Below, one piece after another: positions 57,137 through 64,000 of a stretch of DNA of 64,000 nt (the first letter of the stretch is position 1; every line of letters begins with the position of its first letter). The stretch lies in NCBI GenBank assembly GCA_963773035.1, contig CAVYZX010000017.1, positions 62,001 through 126,000 on the forward strand, given 5' to 3'. Position numbers and translations under genes: made by a program. The notes beneath the pieces are model-generated. The model was not told the origin of the DNA and made no database searches. It was given only the letters and a program-made list of their open reading frames with translations. The stretch comes from CAVRXZ01 sp963773035 (GTDB lineage: Bacteria; Acidobacteriota; Vicinamibacteria; Vicinamibacterales; CAVVIG01).

Positions 57137-57583
57137 GTGCGACTCATCCACGCACTCGTGTCGATTCTGGTTGTTGCCCAGGCGTCCATGTCCGCGTGCG
57201 TGACGAAGAACGACGCGCTCACTCGATCCATTGGCGTTGATTGCCGGCGCGTTTGCGGTCGCTTACAGCGACTTCAATCCTCGCTCGGCGACGGTTCCCG
57301 CATATAGTGGTGTGACCTTCGCTGGAGACTTGTCGTACGTGCCGCGCGACACGACGAGGCTCAAGTTCGGTGCGCAGCGCGGTAAATACTCCTACGATTC
57401 AACGGATCCCTATTTCCTCCAGACGGCGTTCAATGTGGAATTCGCGCAACAGATCTTCGGTCCGGTCGATTTCGTCGCGCGAGAGCCCGCCTGGACTACC
57501 GAAGCCAGACGGACGTCGTTCTACCGGTGCCGAATCATCTGGACGAAGTGAACTCGTTTGCTTCGGTCACCTACGAATTCTGA
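57137..57583 (+). pseudogene. remnant of outer-membrane beta-barrel protein
   Basis: From GTG 57137 a signal-peptide-like start can be read (MRLIHALVSILVVAQASMSA), then the frame goes out of phase. From about 57231 a different frame carries barrel-like sequence (YSDFNPRSATVPAYSGVTFA, then TRLKFGAQRGKYSYDSTDPY and FNVEFAQQIFGPVDFVARE). A second frame change near 57490 restores DYRSQTDVVLPVPNHLDEVN, ending SFASVTYEF at TGA 57581-57583. A terminal Phe is typical of outer-membrane barrels. The fused start and end with the middle missing indicate an internal deletion plus frameshifts. Proteins of this kind often sit in exopolysaccharide loci, in keeping with the Wzm/Wzt genes nearby. Confidence 0.6.
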
Positions 57584-57664
57584 GCGCTGTGTTAGAATCC
57601 CCGACCGAAAGCCCTTTCCTGTTTCCCCGCATCGGCGGCCTCAACTGCAAGGACTGCTTCACGA

Positions 57665-58465
57665 GTGTCGCTACGCATTGCATTTGATTTAGATGGTGTG
57701 CTCGCCGACATGGAGTCGGCGTTACTCCGGGAGGCGGCCGCGTTGTTTGGCCCGTCGCCTGCGCAGGCGGCGCCGCCAACCGAGCGGTCCTCGATTGAGC
57801 CTCAAGACAAGTCAACATCGGCCGACGCCGACTTGCCCGAAGACGATCTCGTTCCCGCTCCGCCGGTGACGAGGCTTCGGTTGACGCCACGCCAGGCTCG
57901 CCGATTGTGGCGCCATGTGGAAATGCTCGAAAACTTCTGGGAGTCGCTCGATGAGCTCGAGCCAGGCGCGGTTGCACACCTGGAGATTCTTGCGCGCGAG
58001 CGTCGCTGGGAGGTCATCTTTCTGACAAAGCGCCCTGAAAGCGGTGGCGACACCGTTCAGCTGCAGACGCAGCGATGGCTGCAGGCCAAGGGTTTCATGC
58101 TGCCCAGCGTGTTTGTCGTTCAGGGCTCACGGGGACTCGTGGCCGACGCCCTGGCCCTCGACGTGGTGATCGACGACCGTCCCGAAAATTGCATGGATGT
58201 CGCCGCCGATTCAAATGCGGGAGCTTTCCTGCTCTGGCGGGGCCTCGACAAAGACGTTCCGGCAGCCGTTAAACACCCTCCCATTCGAATCGTCACGTCG
58301 GTCGAAGAGTGCTTGGCGATCCTGTGCGAAGTCGATTCCTCGAGTCGGATGGGACCAGGACTCGTCGAACGCGTGTTGCACAGGCTCGGACTCAAGCAAC
58401 CGGTGAGTACTCGGGACTACTTGAGATCCCGCAAGCTTCCCAGCGAGACGTCCTCGAAGTCGTAG
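57665..58465 (+). CDS. HAD-superfamily hydrolase-like protein
   Basis: 266 residues from GTG 57665. The HAD motif I is at residues 5-13 (IAFDLDGVLAD), with both nucleophile and general-acid Asp. Motif II is VIFLTKRP, and the later acidic pair is VVIDDRPENC (motif IV). Between motif I and the next block (residues ~28-70) there is a Pro/Ser/Asp-rich linker that replaces or splits a cap, and the end carries a ~40-residue basic tail. Family resemblance is to the 5'-nucleotidase (NT5C-like) HADs; substrate unknown. The last 49 bases overlap the convergent Dabb gene. Confidence 0.75.
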   Translation: MSLRIAFDLDGVLADMESALLREAAALFGPSPAQAAPPTERSSIEPQDKSTSADADLPEDDLVPAPPVTRLRLTPRQARRLWRHVEMLENFWESLDELEPGAVAHLEILARERRWEVIFLTKRPESGGDTVQLQTQRWLQAKGFMLPSVFVVQGSRGLVADALALDVVIDDRPENCMDVAADSNAGAFLLWRGLDKDVPAAVKHPPIRIVTSVEECLAILCEVDSSSRMGPGLVERVLHRLGLKQPVSTRDYLRSRKLPSETSSKS

Positions 58466-58758
58466 ACCAATCCAGCCGCGAGCGAGGGGCCAAAGCGTGC
58501 CCCCAAGTCTTCATGGGCGGGATGCTGGAGGTATGTCGAAAGCCCCGGCAGATCGTCGAAGTCAATCGCCACTAGGTAGTCAGCCGTCTCGGGCATGCGT
58601 GACTCGTAACTGGCTCCATGGACGACCCGACGGCCAACTCGCACGCCGCGTACCGTGGGGATCTCCCGAATCGCCCGCTCGAACGCGCTGACGAGCCCGT
58701 GACGGTCGGCAGTGGACAGGTCGGCTCGTGGCTTCATCAGCACGAGATGGGTCAGCAT
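58417..58758 (-). CDS. Dabb-family (stress-responsive A/B barrel) protein
   Basis: 113 residues. MLTHLVLMKPRADLSTADRH is the first strand and helix of the Dabb ferredoxin-like fold, with the usual VRGVRVGRRV middle and YLVAIDFDDLPGLSTYLQHP, and HPAHEDLGARFGP at the conserved His end of the domain. Such proteins form dimeric barrels with diverse roles; no reaction is assigned. It lies ten bases downstream of the sigma-54 activator gene, same strand, and overlaps the HAD gene's end tail to tail by 49 bases. Confidence 0.85.
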   Translation of the reverse strand: MLTHLVLMKPRADLSTADRHGLVSAFERAIREIPTVRGVRVGRRVVHGASYESRMPETADYLVAIDFDDLPGLSTYLQHPAHEDLGARFGPSLAAGLVYDFEDVSLGSLRDLK

Positions 58759-58768
58759 TTGACGCGTC

Positions 58769-60163
58769 TCAGACAGAATCGCGCTGGATTCGCTTCAGTT
58801 TCTCGACCAGCGTCGTCCGTTTCAGGTTGAGAAGCCGCGCGGCCTGGCCCTTGTTGCCACCGGTTCGCTCGAGCGAGCGCTCGATCAGCTCTCGCTCGAG
58901 GTTGGCCACGAATCGCTCGAGATCGATGCCTTCTTCAGGCAACGTCACCGGCGAAGACAGGGCCAGCTCCTGCGCCTGTTGCACCTCTTGGGGAAGATCC
59001 GACAATTCAATCTGGGAGCGTCCTGCACCGAACGCACACGCACGCTCGACTGCGTTTTCGAGCTGTCTCACATTCCCTGGCCAGACGTAGGCCATCAAGC
59101 GCCGCATAGCCTCTTGAGAAAACGTCATTGGCCCCCGAGCTGGACCGGCTTGCGCCGCGAATTTCTCCAGAAAGTGCTGGACCAGAAGCGGAATGTCCTC
59201 CTTGCGCTCCCGGAGGGATGGTAACTGCACTGGGATGACGTTCAGACGATAGAAGAGGTCCTCGCGAAACAGGCCGTCGGCCACCATGCGGCCGAGGTCG
59301 CTGTTGGTCGCCGCGATGACGCGAACATCGACCTTGGTCGTATGTGAATCACCGATGCGTTCGAAAGCGCGCTCCTGCAGGACGCGGAGGAGCTTCATCT
59401 GCAGCGCGGGAGTCATCGTCCCCACTTCATCGAGGAACAGCGTCCCTTTATGCGCCTGCTCGAGCCGGCCTTGCCGGTTCCCCACGGCGCCGGTAAACGC
59501 CCCTCGAATGTGGCCAAAGAGCTCGGCTTCGAGCAGCGTTTCGGGAATCGCGCTGCAGTTCAGGGCGACGAAGCGATGGAGGCGCCGCGGACTGTTATGG
59601 TGAATCGCCCGAGCGACGACCTCCTTACCCGTCCCGGTCTCGCCGGTGATGAGAATCGTGCTGCTCGTCGTCGCCACGGTTTCCAGCAACTGGATCAAGT
59701 GGGTCATCGCGCGGCTCTTACCCACCAGGCCCTCGAATCGGTACTTCTCCTCGAGCTGCGCACGGAGATAGGCGTTCTCCGACTTCAGACGCCGCTGCTC
59801 GAGCGCCGAATCGAGGACATGGAGCAGCTCATCAATCTGAAAAGGCTTGCTGACGAAATCCCACGCGCCGCGCTTGATCGCTTCAACGGCGTCTTTGACC
59901 GTGCCGTACCCGGTGACGACGATCGCGATGATGTCCGGATAGCGGGCGACAGCCGCCTCGACGACTGCCGAGCCGTCGATGCCGGGCAGCCGGAGATCTG
60001 TCACGATGATGTCGAAGGCGAAATCAGCAAGGCGGGTGACAGCCGCTTCGCCGGAATCGGCTTGCTCGACTTGAAATCCGCGGTCCGCCAAGTGCTCGGC
60101 GATCGCCGAACGAAGCGAGGCCTCGTCTTCGACCAGCAGCAGATGTTTTGAGCTTTCAGCCAT
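58769..60163 (-). CDS. sigma-54-dependent response regulator (NtrC family)
   Basis: 464 residues in three domains. Receiver at 1-125 with acidic residues VEDE near 11-14 and the phosphoacceptor Asp56 in VTDLRLPGIDG. AAA+ activator at ~145-385, Walker A GETGTGKEVVARAI, sigma-54 contact loop GAFTGA, Walker B LFLDEV. Fis-type HTH at the end (NKGQAARLLNLKRTTLVEKL). It would drive RNA polymerase-sigma-54 promoters in response to a histidine kinase. The hybrid kinase at 62003-63529 is a plausible partner. It is divergent from the HTH gene, 142 bases apart. Confidence 0.95.
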   Translation of the reverse strand: MAESSKHLLLVEDEASLRSAIAEHLADRGFQVEQADSGEAAVTRLADFAFDIIVTDLRLPGIDGSAVVEAAVARYPDIIAIVVTGYGTVKDAVEAIKRGAWDFVSKPFQIDELLHVLDSALEQRRLKSENAYLRAQLEEKYRFEGLVGKSRAMTHLIQLLETVATTSSTILITGETGTGKEVVARAIHHNSPRRLHRFVALNCSAIPETLLEAELFGHIRGAFTGAVGNRQGRLEQAHKGTLFLDEVGTMTPALQMKLLRVLQERAFERIGDSHTTKVDVRVIAATNSDLGRMVADGLFREDLFYRLNVIPVQLPSLRERKEDIPLLVQHFLEKFAAQAGPARGPMTFSQEAMRRLMAYVWPGNVRQLENAVERACAFGAGRSQIELSDLPQEVQQAQELALSSPVTLPEEGIDLERFVANLERELIERSLERTGGNKGQAARLLNLKRTTLVEKLKRIQRDSV

Positions 60164-60305
60164 TTAGCGGGGCGCCAACATTTTGACAGTAGTGCCAGCG
60201 ATTGTCATGGCAAATTTTGCTAGAACCCTCCACGTCCTGCTTGCATTTCTCCCTAATCTCTGACAACAAACGTTCCGATACGTTCATTCGGAGGCAGACA
60301 GCCAA

Positions 60306-60524
60306 GTGGAACGAAAAACTATTTCAATCATGAAAGCATGCGAGGTCGTGGGAGTGAGCCGTCGAACCATCTACAACTGGCTTTCGAGCGGCAAGATCGA
60401 ATATGTGCGAACGGCCGGGGGGTCGGTCCGCATCTTCGTCGACACGCTGTGGCGAGACCCACATCGGGCCGAGCAGCCAGCCGTCGATCCCGTGTGGCAG
60501 ACCGAAGGACGGAATCGCGTTTGA
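60306..60524 (+). CDS. small excisionase/MerR-like HTH protein
   Basis: 72 residues from GTG 60306; an internal ATG at 60330 is possible. GGAGG lies ~11 bases before the GTG. SIMKACEVVGVSRRTIYNWL followed by SGKIEYVRTAGGSVRIFV is the helix-turn-helix plus wing of the excisionase/MerR-like (HTH_17) family. The last ~20 residues are Pro-rich. The gene directly precedes a 70-residue DHp-like gene and is divergent from the sigma-54 activator, so it may be a local transcription factor, although xis-type proteins can also bend DNA. Confidence 0.7.
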   Translation: MERKTISIMKACEVVGVSRRTIYNWLSSGKIEYVRTAGGSVRIFVDTLWRDPHRAEQPAVDPVWQTEGRNRV

Positions 60525-60565
60525 TTCGTCCGCGGAAAGTCGATGAGCTGCTGGCGAGGACTGAG

Positions 60566-60778
60566 ATGGATGAGTCTCCCGAAGCGCAGCTGCTCTTCCA
60601 TCGCCTCAACAACCAGCTTGGAATCATTCTGGCCCACGCCGAACTCCTCGAGGCCAAGGCTTCCGACGAGTCCGACCGCGCCCGCGCTGCCCAAATTGTG
60701 AGCAGCGCTCTCGACGCCATGACCACCGCCCGAGAGATTCGACGTCAGACCGGCACCTCCTCGGAACCCTCCCGCTGA
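60566..60778 (+). CDS. small protein resembling an isolated histidine-kinase DHp segment
   Basis: 70 residues from ATG 60566, preceded by GAGGA at good spacing. A TTG at 60521, overlapping the HTH stop, would give 85. The sequence LLFHRLNNQLGIILAHAELL with His12, then two helices of heptad pattern (SDRARAAQIVSSALDAMTTA), resembles the HisKA phosphoacceptor helix; the hybrid kinase in this window has VAHELNNPLATILSW at the same place. There is no ATPase domain in the frame. It might act as a phosphotransfer or dimerisation module, but it could also be a decayed kinase. No family is recognised with certainty. Confidence 0.5.
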   Translation: MDESPEAQLLFHRLNNQLGIILAHAELLEAKASDESDRARAAQIVSSALDAMTTAREIRRQTGTSSEPSR

Positions 60779-60825
60779 ACGAAACCGTAATTTAACTGCC
60801 AACACTTTGACAACGGACGAGGCAA

Positions 60826-60847
60826 TTTCGTCAAACATTTGACGAAA
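60826..60847. promoter_or_regulatory. perfect 10-base inverted repeat upstream of sigma-factor gene
   Basis: TTTCGTCAAA (60826-60835) and TTTGACGAAA (60838-60847) are exact inverted arms with CA between. The site lies in the 287-base spacer before the sigma gene start, AT-rich against its flanks. Related AACATTTTGAC and AACACTTTGAC sequences occur at about 60178 and 60801. It has the look of a dimeric repressor or activator operator. Confidence 0.6.
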
Positions 60848-61065
60848 ATGGCGCCGTCTGCATGAATGGCGCAGTCCTGCTCACTTCGGTCCCATCAGTG
60901 TAAGTTACAGAAAGGGTGGATCTTAGGACGAGTTTGCATTCGACGCTCCGGATCAGTTGGCAGAGGCTCAGCCGTTGGTATTTCCGTTGCGACCTGGGCA
61001 GCCGCCGGTACCGTCGAGAATTGGCCGGCAAGCGCCGGGCGCGCAAGGCGTCCCAAGGAGACTCG

Positions 61066-61986
61066 ATGCCAACTCACCCCGTGTCTGCTAGTCAGAACCG
61101 TCGGATCGTTGCGGGCCTGCCGTTTGTCGAGGCTCTCGCGCGCCGAATGGCGGCGTCCATGCCGCATTCAATCGACATCGGCGATCTCGTCCAGGACGGG
61201 GTGCTCGGGTTGATCGATGCGGCACATCGCTTCGACGAAGATCGTGGAATCAAGTTCGAAACCTTCGCCGAGCGGCGCGTCCGGGGGGCGATGATTGACG
61301 CGCTGCGCCGCGACGCGTGGCCTCGTGGCGTTCGCCGCCAGCGACGCGAACTGGAAGCCGCGCGTGAAGCCCTGCGGCGCGAGCTCGGCCACGAGCCGTC
61401 GCTGGCCGATCTGGCGGCGCGGCTGGGGTCCGATGAAAAGCGTCTGAACCGGACCATCGTTCGGATAAACACGATCGAATCGACGTCGCCGCTCGCCGCC
61501 GGCGATCACCTCAACGAAAGCGCTCTGCCAGCGGCCCTCGTTCCGAGCGAGCCCGACTCTCCCGACACTGCCTACGAGAAGTTGGAAATGCGCGAGCGCG
61601 TGCGCAATGCGATTCAGTCGCTGCCGGGACGAGAACAGAAAGTGATCGGTCTCTACTACTACGGCGAAGTGACGATGAAGCAGATTGGCGCGGAAATTGG
61701 CGTCAACGAATCGCGCGTTTCTCAGCTCCACGCGCGAGCGATTCGTCGTCTTCGCGAGGCGCTCGGAGAGATCGGACCGCAGCAGGCCGCCGAAGTGCGC
61801 CAGGCGCTCGTGGCGTTTGCCATCAGCAAGCGGAAGATGCTCAAGGCCGAGTTGCCGGCCGTCGCCAAAACCGCGACGCCTCACGCGGTGGTGTTGCCGT
61901 ACAAGACCCCGGAAAAGCGCTCGGTCGCCGTGCGTTCAATCGTCAAAGTGGACAGGACGCGCCGCGCAGTCGCTGCTGCCCGGTAG
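61066..61986 (+). CDS. RNA polymerase sigma factor of the FliA/WhiG type
   Basis: 306 residues. AAGGAG with five-base spacing fixes ATG 61066; the open frame to 60916 is rejected. Region 2 has DIGDLVQDGVLGLIDAAHRF and ERRVRGAMIDALRRDAWP, typical of the FliA/WhiG/SigB group. Region 3 is RRQRRELEAAREALRRELGH. Region 4 has SLPGREQKVIGLYYYGEVTM with HTH EIGVNESRVSQLHARAIRR. A ~70-residue basic tail is unusual. Without flagellar genes in the window, a motility role is not supported. It is convergent with the kinase gene 16 bases away. Confidence 0.93.
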   Translation: MPTHPVSASQNRRIVAGLPFVEALARRMAASMPHSIDIGDLVQDGVLGLIDAAHRFDEDRGIKFETFAERRVRGAMIDALRRDAWPRGVRRQRRELEAAREALRRELGHEPSLADLAARLGSDEKRLNRTIVRINTIESTSPLAAGDHLNESALPAALVPSEPDSPDTAYEKLEMRERVRNAIQSLPGREQKVIGLYYYGEVTMKQIGAEIGVNESRVSQLHARAIRRLREALGEIGPQQAAEVRQALVAFAISKRKMLKAELPAVAKTATPHAVVLPYKTPEKRSVAVRSIVKVDRTRRAVAAAR

Positions 61987-62002
61987 CGGTCCTTATCGGA
62001 AT

Positions 62003-63529
62003 TCAGGCGAGCCCTTCCCGCACCGCGCGCAGCAGATCCGCGAGCCGGAAGGGCTTTGCCAACCAACGGCACCCGCTTTCCTTGAGAAACTGCTCGGCAT
62101 CGGTGCCGGCAACGTCGCCGGTTACGAAAATGATCCGCCGCGCCAGCGTCGGCGCTCGTTGAGTGAGCGCCCGATAAAACGCTTTGCCGTCGAGACGGGG
62201 CATCTTCAGATCGCAGATCACGACGTCGAAGGGGCCTTCGGTGACCATGGCCAGGGCGGCTTCGCCGTCTTCAGCGTGATCGACCACGTAGCCGGCATCA
62301 CGAAGAGCATCGGTGACAGCGGACGCGAGCGCTGCTTCGTCCTCGACGACCAGCACCGAAGCCCCACTGAGGACCTCCGCGGCCGCTCCGAGTCGCGCAC
62401 GCGGGGTCACCGTTTGTGAGAGTCTCGCCCCAGTCACCGGCAGCTCCACGTAGAACGACGCACCCGTGCCAGGTTTGGACTCGAGCCGGATGCGCCCGCC
62501 GTGCTCCTGGATGATCGCGTAGGCGACGGTCAATCCAAGACCGGTGCCTTTGCCCACGTCTTTCGTCGTGAAGAACGGGTCGAAGATTTTCGGCTGTACG
62601 TCCTCGGGAATGCCCGGTCCATCGTCGTTGATTTCCAAGACGACAGACTCCTGATCCGCGTCGTGCCAGGTCCGCACGACGATGACCCCGCGTCCGTGAG
62701 CCGAGAGCATCGCTTGCTCGGCGTTGATGATCAGGTTGAGCAGCACTTGCTGAAGTTGGTGGCCATCGGCAAGGACCTGAGGCAATCCGGCGGCAAGGCC
62801 GTCGATGATCATGATGTTCGAGACACGCTGCTCGTAGGAGCGGAGCGCCAGCGTCTCACGAACGACCTGATTGACGTCCACCATGACGCGCGTCGTCTGT
62901 CGCTTGCGTGCGAAGGTGAGGAGGTTTCGAACGATCCGTGCGGCCCGCTCCGACTCGCTCAAGATGGTCTCGACGCCGCGCCGCACCGACGCATCGAGGC
63001 TCGTCTTTTGCGAGAGGCGCTCCGCCCAGCTCAGGATCGTCGCAAGCGGATTGTTCAGTTCGTGCGCGACGCCAGAAATTGTCTGTCCGAGCGCGGCCAT
63101 CTTCTCGGCTTGGAGTAGCTGATGATAGATATCCCGCCGTTCGTCGTCGAGCTTCTTGCGCTCGCTGACGTCGCGTGCCAGCGCTTCGACCCGAAGCGTT
63201 CCATCAGCGCCAGGCGGGTCGGCGCGGGCGGTCAGTTCGATCCAGACGGCGGTGTCGTCCGCACGCCGCAAACGGAGCAGGTAGTCTGCGACCGCGCCGT
63301 CGATCGCAAGCCGTTCAAGGAGTGCCACGCGCGCTTGTGGATCGATGAAACGCTCGCGATCCAACGGACGGATCTCCGCCTCGGGCGCCTCGCTGGGATA
63401 GCCGAAAATCAGCTTGAGGTGGGGGTTGGCCGCGACCGTCGATGTGCTCTCGGGACCGAGCATCCCGATGTACACACCCTCGCGCACAGCTTCAAAGAGC
63501 CGGGCGAAGGCCGCGGCGCGTCGTTCCAC
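62003..63529 (-). CDS. hybrid sensor histidine kinase with PAS and receiver domains
   Basis: 508 residues, no membrane segments, so cytoplasmic. PAS at ~10-125 (ANPHLKLIFGYP, then VEALARDVSERKKLDDERR). HisKA has the phosphoacceptor His156 in SGVAHELNNPLATI. The HATPase shows NLIINAEQAML (N box), DDGPGIPEDV (G1), FFTTKDVGKGTGLGLTVAYA (F and G2). A receiver fills ~390-508 with phosphoacceptor Asp in VICDLKMPRLDG. This is a soluble hybrid kinase. The NtrC-type regulator ~2 kb away is a reasonable target, but is unproven. It ends 16 bases from the sigma gene, convergent. Confidence 0.95.
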   Translation of the reverse strand: MERRAAAFARLFEAVREGVYIGMLGPESTSTVAANPHLKLIFGYPSEAPEAEIRPLDRERFIDPQARVALLERLAIDGAVADYLLRLRRADDTAVWIELTARADPPGADGTLRVEALARDVSERKKLDDERRDIYHQLLQAEKMAALGQTISGVAHELNNPLATILSWAERLSQKTSLDASVRRGVETILSESERAARIVRNLLTFARKRQTTRVMVDVNQVVRETLALRSYEQRVSNIMIIDGLAAGLPQVLADGHQLQQVLLNLIINAEQAMLSAHGRGVIVVRTWHDADQESVVLEINDDGPGIPEDVQPKIFDPFFTTKDVGKGTGLGLTVAYAIIQEHGGRIRLESKPGTGASFYVELPVTGARLSQTVTPRARLGAAAEVLSGASVLVVEDEAALASAVTDALRDAGYVVDHAEDGEAALAMVTEGPFDVVICDLKMPRLDGKAFYRALTQRAPTLARRIIFVTGDVAGTDAEQFLKESGCRWLAKPFRLADLLRAVREGLA

Positions 63530-63538
63530 GACGCAATT

Positions 63539-64000
63539 CTACTTTGGAGGCTCTGGCGTTGGAGTATGGTTCGTGGCCTGGGCGGCCCACTTCGCTTCGA
63601 CGGCGGCGCGGATGTCACGCACTGATGCACCCGATGCGTGCATCTGCATCGCTTGTTGGGCGACGTCGAGACAGACGTTGCACTCCATGCCGTGATCTTC
63701 CCACTCCGTGACGTCGCCGTTGGCCGCGCGCGCCTTCACGAAGCAGTCTTCGTTCCCGCGATGGCCGCCGCGCTCGCATCCGCAGAAGCACGGCACATAC
63801 GTCAGGATCTCGGGATGCTCCGCGGCAAATCGGTAGGCCGCTGTGATGACTTCCGGCGAGCGTCCCAGAGGGTATCCCGGCATCCGAAGCGGGGGCAGAT
63901 CCTTCTGAGGATGCGCTTTGGGTGCGACCGTCGGCTGCTGGACGGGAGCGGCGGCAGCTGTAGGAGTCGCCGTGGATGCAGCCGGGGCAAGTGGTGCGAT
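63539..64000 (-). CDS. PCYCGC-motif protein (N terminus outside window)
   Basis: The frame is open through base 64000, so the start is outside. The readable N-terminal part is an Ala/Pro/Thr-rich linker (PAASTATPTAAAAPVQQP). The domain has YVPCFCGCERGGHRGNEDCF, the PCYCGC motif with Cys and His, then HGMECNVCLDVAQQAMQM with a CxxC and VRDIRAAVE. Family members are mostly surface lipoproteins, and the linker suggests an exported anchor here too. Metal or redox binding is likely from the Cys/His content. It ends ten bases before the hybrid kinase gene, same strand. Confidence 0.85.
   Translation of the reverse strand: MAPLAPAASTATPTAAAAPVQQPTVAPKAHPQKDLPPLRMPGYPLGRSPEVITAAYRFAAEHPEILTYVPCFCGCERGGHRGNEDCFVKARAANGDVTEWEDHGMECNVCLDVAQQAMQMHASGASVRDIRAAVEAKWAAQATNHTPTPEPPK

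Noticed and set aside
60211..60226. Sigma-54-like element TGGCAAATTTTGCT upstream of the HTH gene
   Set aside because: Only 8 bases lie between GG and GC, whereas sigma-54 promoters need 10.
60865..60880. TGGCGCAGTCCTGC as a sigma-54 promoter for the sigma gene
   Set aside because: Spacing between GG and GC is 9, one short of the strict requirement.

Overview
The window is high-GC bacterial chromosome covering a replication-origin neighbourhood. Several features point to Acidobacteriota, probably a Vicinamibacteria-like lineage: a PadR regulator beside a large duplicated MacB/FtsX-type permease (the acidobacterial 'ADOP' arrangement), a eukaryote-like Ser/Thr kinase with TPRs, a DUF885 metallopeptidase-like protein and a PCYCGC-motif protein. 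The taxon is inferred from gene content, not from a marker search.

Layout. 1-11 kb is accessory: the broken tail of a Ser/Thr kinase, a secreted hydrolase-like protein, a DinB-like protein, an exported protein of unknown role, padR plus ADOP permease, a rhomboid homologue, a nucleotidyltransferase fragment and a low-complexity exported protein. 11-25 kb is mostly core metabolism: MFS transporter, pyrF, serS, galU, a FmdB-type zinc ribbon, a DUF885 protein, rsmI, a TPR protein, glmU-glmS and pcrA/uvrD. 25-34 kb is the origin cluster: gyrA, gyrB, dnaN and dnaA on the minus strand, then rpmH-rnpA-yidD-yidC-jag-mnmE-mnmG-rsmG-parS-parA-parB on the plus strand. DnaA-box-like repeats lie on both sides of dnaA, and recF is absent between dnaN and gyrB. 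42.5-43.5 kb holds selD. 43.7-57.1 kb is a long, tightly packed plus-strand run: F1 ATPase genes atpH-A-G-D-C, a Wzm/Wzt-type polysaccharide exporter, mfd, a SurA-like chaperone, a NusG-family factor and dus. 57-64 kb is accessory and regulatory: an outer-membrane barrel remnant, a HAD-like protein, a Dabb protein, a sigma-54 activator, a small HTH protein, a 70-residue protein resembling an isolated histidine-kinase DHp segment, a FliA/WhiG-type sigma factor, a hybrid histidine kinase and a PCYCGC protein that runs off the end.

Most striking observation: selD is a selenoprotein gene. Its conserved catalytic position is an in-frame TGA, and a strong hairpin starts exactly at that TGA. A caller that treats TGA only as stop would start the gene 75 bases late and lose the active site.

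Data quality: single-base frame breaks occur in atpA (essential), rsmI and an outer-membrane barrel remnant, and several occur in the kinase tail. The atpA break is flanked by perfectly conserved protein on both sides, so at least some of these are probably sequence errors rather than real inactivation. No tRNA, rRNA, CRISPR array or complete insertion sequence was recognised.
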